Assembly (NCBI GenBank): GCA_000431795.1
Contig: FR887372.1
Span: 17,276 to 81,275 of the forward strand
Direction: 5' to 3'
Source: Clostridium sp. CAG:302
GTDB lineage: Bacteria > Bacillota_I > Bacilli_A > RF39 > UBA660
Length of the DNA stretch: 64,000 nucleotides
The notes under the pieces were generated by a model. It saw only the letters and a program-made list of their open reading frames with translations. It was not told where the DNA came from and ran no database searches. Below, one piece after another: positions 63,231-64,000 of this stretch (within the stretch, counting starts at the first letter, position 1; each line of letters opens with the position of its first letter). The position numbers and the translations under genes are program-made.

Positions 63231-64000
63231 CTTGTTTTCCTAAATAATCAATTACCAAAGTTACTAATGAATTACTAAAATATGATTTTGATGAGAGATT
63301 AGTTAAATCTGGAGTTTGTAAAAATATTTTATATTTACCTAAATTAGATAGTTCATAAGTAACTGCAGTATCTACTACCGCTATTATGCCACAAGCCGAT
63401 AATTCTACCGGTTCAGCATTATATACCCACTGTCCTACTCCCAAATAAACATTATCAGTGTTTGTTTCTTTAAAACCTATTGATACTATGTCTTTAGTTG
63501 GATCAAATTCAACATCATTTACTGACGGGTATGCACTAACAGTAAAAAATATTCTATAATATCCAGCTACATTAAACTTAATTAAACCTTCTTTTTCATC
63601 TAATTCAAGTAAATTACTAACATCAAGTTCCAATCTACTTATTGGTAATCTTGCTTCAGGCTCTACTGGTACGCCAGTATCTGATTTATCAGCATTAAAA
63701 GTTACTAAGTATGCTGACCTAAATAATGTGGGTCCAGCAGGTCCAATTGGACCCTTTGGTATAACAAAATCAAGAACATGTGTATTATTAACTTTATTAT
63801 CAATAACCTTAGCCTCAGTTCCAGCTTCACCAGTTGTAGTACTTCTTACAAAAATAGTATCTCCAATACCATCATTACCTTTTTGACCTTGTGGTATTAC
63901 AAAATCCAAAATGGCATTCGTATCGGTACCGCTATTAGTCACACTAGCACTTTCTCCTGGATCACCAGTAACAGTAGTGCCCACACTAATAGTGGCTGGT
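63223..64000 (-). CDS. Collagen-like surface protein, 5' part outside the window
   Basis: Open to the window edge; 258 C-terminal residues are visible. Repeats of the type TVTGDPGESASVTNSGTDTNAILDFVIPQGQKG occur, with GPIGPAGP collagen triplets, then a beta-rich C-terminal domain of about 150 residues (LFRSAYLVTFNADKSD..YYRIFFTVSAYPS) like the TNF/C1q-type end of BclA-like proteins. Such proteins form filaments on cells or spores and are often glycosylated on the collagen stalk. The start codon and full repeat number are not visible. Confidence 0.8.
   Translation of the reverse strand, partial: PATISVGTTVTGDPGESASVTNSGTDTNAILDFVIPQGQKGNDGIGDTIFVRSTTTGEAGTEAKVIDNKVNNTHVLDFVIPKGPIGPAGPTLFRSAYLVTFNADKSDTGVPVEPEARLPISRLELDVSNLLELDEKEGLIKFNVAGYYRIFFTVSAYPSVNDVEFDPTKDIVSIGFKETNTDNVYLGVGQWVYNAEPVELSACGIIAVVDTAVTYELSNLGKYKIFLQTPDLTNLSSKSYFSNSLVTLVIDYLGKQGA

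Noticed and set aside
1..64000. Mycoplasma genetic code (TGA = Trp)
   Set aside because: Several genes stop at TGA with correct overlaps (adk/map, YlbF/rsmD), and tryptophan is encoded by TGG.

Overview
The window is a strongly AT-rich, gene-dense chromosomal segment of a low-GC Gram-positive (Bacillota) bacterium. Nearly every gene is on the minus strand; only one small CDS and a tRNA-Cys lie on the plus strand. The order of the S10-spc-alpha ribosomal operon, the glmS ribozyme, the T-box ahead of ileS, zinc-type S14/L33/L36, and a walled cell inferred from PBP2 and VanY all point to Bacilli. The low GC and short reduced genes suggest a gut lineage near Erysipelotrichales/RF39 and the Mollicutes (inference). 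TGA is used as a stop, so this is not the Mycoplasma code.

Layout. 1-5114: a truncated metallopeptidase, a small unknown, a short AddB-like nuclease, a membrane protein and fmt. 5298-7642: tmk-folA-thyA. 7779-8352: a YafQ/DinJ-type toxin-antitoxin pair between two identical terminators. 8486-10475: glmS with its ribozyme and promoter. 10503-12759: an APH-like kinase and two paralogous HExxH proteins. 12957-27280: the complete S10-spc-alpha operon from rpsJ to rplQ, including secY, adk, map, infA and rpoA but no rpmD. 27534-35549: VanY peptidase, thymidine kinase, tyrosine recombinase, efp, rpmG, PBP2, a DUF2624-like gene and nfo. 35619-38865: a lone type IV pilin-like gene, then a decayed tandem duplication of smpB-ylbF-rsmD. 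38942-45554: an M3-like peptidase, a P-type cation ATPase, a TtcA-like PP-loop protein, a DUF218 protein and two small unknowns. 45542-52081: an accessory island. 52226-64000: recG, T-box/ileS, a transglutaminase-like protein, a membrane protein with 24-bp repeats, rluB, tRNA-Cys, a TPR glycosyltransferase and the end of a collagen-like surface protein.

The accessory island is the most interesting part. It holds a retron (an RT with both NAxxH and VTG hallmarks, a foldable msr-msd region with its own promoter, and an ABC-type ATPase upstream). Next to it is an operon of a class II Fic protein with a degenerate active-site motif, two transglutaminase-like proteins, a tandem HMA-fold protein and two unknowns. 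Three near-identical repeats (45542, 47728, 51928) bound these modules. Two of the repeats carry the same promoter, the same start codons of the Fic gene and the same terminator, as if cargo had been exchanged behind a constant front end. A probable C-rich small RNA lies at the outer edge (52055-52147).

A second pattern runs through the whole window. At least ten intergenic copies of a twin-hairpin element, with diverged but still complementary stems and similar loops (AC...GG), sit mostly between the terminator of one operon and the promoter of the next. I know no named family that matches it.
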